A stretch of DNA of 18,415 nucleotides from Rhodoferax sp. (GTDB lineage Bacteria; Pseudomonadota; Gammaproteobacteria; Burkholderiales; Burkholderiaceae_C). The translations under genes were made by a program, and so were the position numbers. Each line of letters begins with the position of its first letter. Position 1 is the stretch's first letter. Shown here piece after piece: positions 18,282-18,415 of the stretch. The DNA is taken from NCBI GenBank assembly GCA_028711355.1, contig JAQTSL010000030.1:1-18415 (forward strand), read 5' to 3'. Under the pieces are notes generated by a model. It was not told the origin of the DNA. It did not search any database and worked only from the letters and a program-made list of their open reading frames with translations.

Positions 18282-18415
18282 TCAAAAAATTGCGTATTCC
18301 GGCGATCGTGACCGGTCATTCCGGTCGATCGTGACCGGTTGCGCAGCGTGCAAAAGTTGCGCTGCGCACATTGTAGGCAAGAGGTTGCGCAGGACGCCAA
18401 GGCCTGGAGCAGGAT
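18280..18415. mobile_element. Candidate end of an IS21-like element (continues past the window)
   Basis: From TGTCA at 18280 a tight direct repeat appears: ATTCCGG-CGATCGTGACCGGT (18296-18316) and again, with one extra T, at 18318-18339. An inverted repeat TGCGCAGCG (18340-18348) with CGCTGCGCA (18360-18368) follows. Short direct repeats of the CGATCGTGACCGG/CCGGAAT kind near the tips are something I recall from IS21-family (istA/istB) elements in Proteobacteria. No transposase frame is visible before the window ends, so this is tentative. Confidence 0.4.

Overview
This window carries the secE-nusG-rplKAJL-rpoBC transcription/translation cluster of a betaproteobacterium, followed by an rsmB-DUF4390-NtrY/NtrX-type sensor-regulator module. 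Gene order, the tuf/tRNA-Trp/secE junction, protein lengths (RpoB 1370 aa, RpoC 1404 aa) and the style of the L10, L7/L12 and SecE sequences point to Burkholderiales. Comamonadaceae, perhaps a Rhodoferax/Polaromonas relative, is most likely; this assignment is from recalled family features, not from a search.

Layout: the 3' end of tuf (1-185); a REP-like hairpin repeat (189-247); tRNA-Trp (281-356) with two hairpins behind it; secE and nusG overlapping by one base (468-1459); a 350-nt gap holding a mosaic of REP-like hairpin sequences and then the leader of rplK; rplK-rplA (1810-2940) directly abutting; a 259-nt L10-type leader; rplJ with a TTG start, and rplL (3200-4142); a strong attenuator hairpin and a structured leader; rpoB (4385-8497); a second, different intergenic repeat; rpoC (8624-12838); a classical intrinsic terminator; rsmB (12904-14232), a DUF4390 membrane/secreted protein, a 763-aa NtrY-type histidine kinase and a short response regulator, all on the + strand; tRNA-Phe (18036-18111) and its terminator; and finally about 260 nt that look like the edge of an accessory region, with a truncated minus-strand reading frame ending where an IS21-like repeat array begins.

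How the genes work together: EF-Tu and tRNA-Trp serve elongation. SecE is part of the Sec translocon. NusG couples RNA polymerase to Rho and ribosomes. L11, L1, L10 and L7/L12 form the ribosome's factor-binding stalk and the L1 stalk. RpoB and RpoC are the catalytic core of RNA polymerase. RsmB methylates 16S rRNA. The kinase/regulator pair is a membrane-linked signalling system whose stimulus cannot be read from the sequence.

The core genes are ordinary. The interest lies between them: at least three families of small repeats or mobile remnants sit inside this normally conserved cluster (after tuf, nusG-rplK, rpoB-rpoC, kinase-regulator), the response regulator lacks the AAA+ domain of NtrX, the tRNA-Phe acceptor stem has a C-A mismatch, and an IS21-like end lies at the right edge. 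I do not see a convincing wholly new system such as a defence island, CRISPR or BGC.
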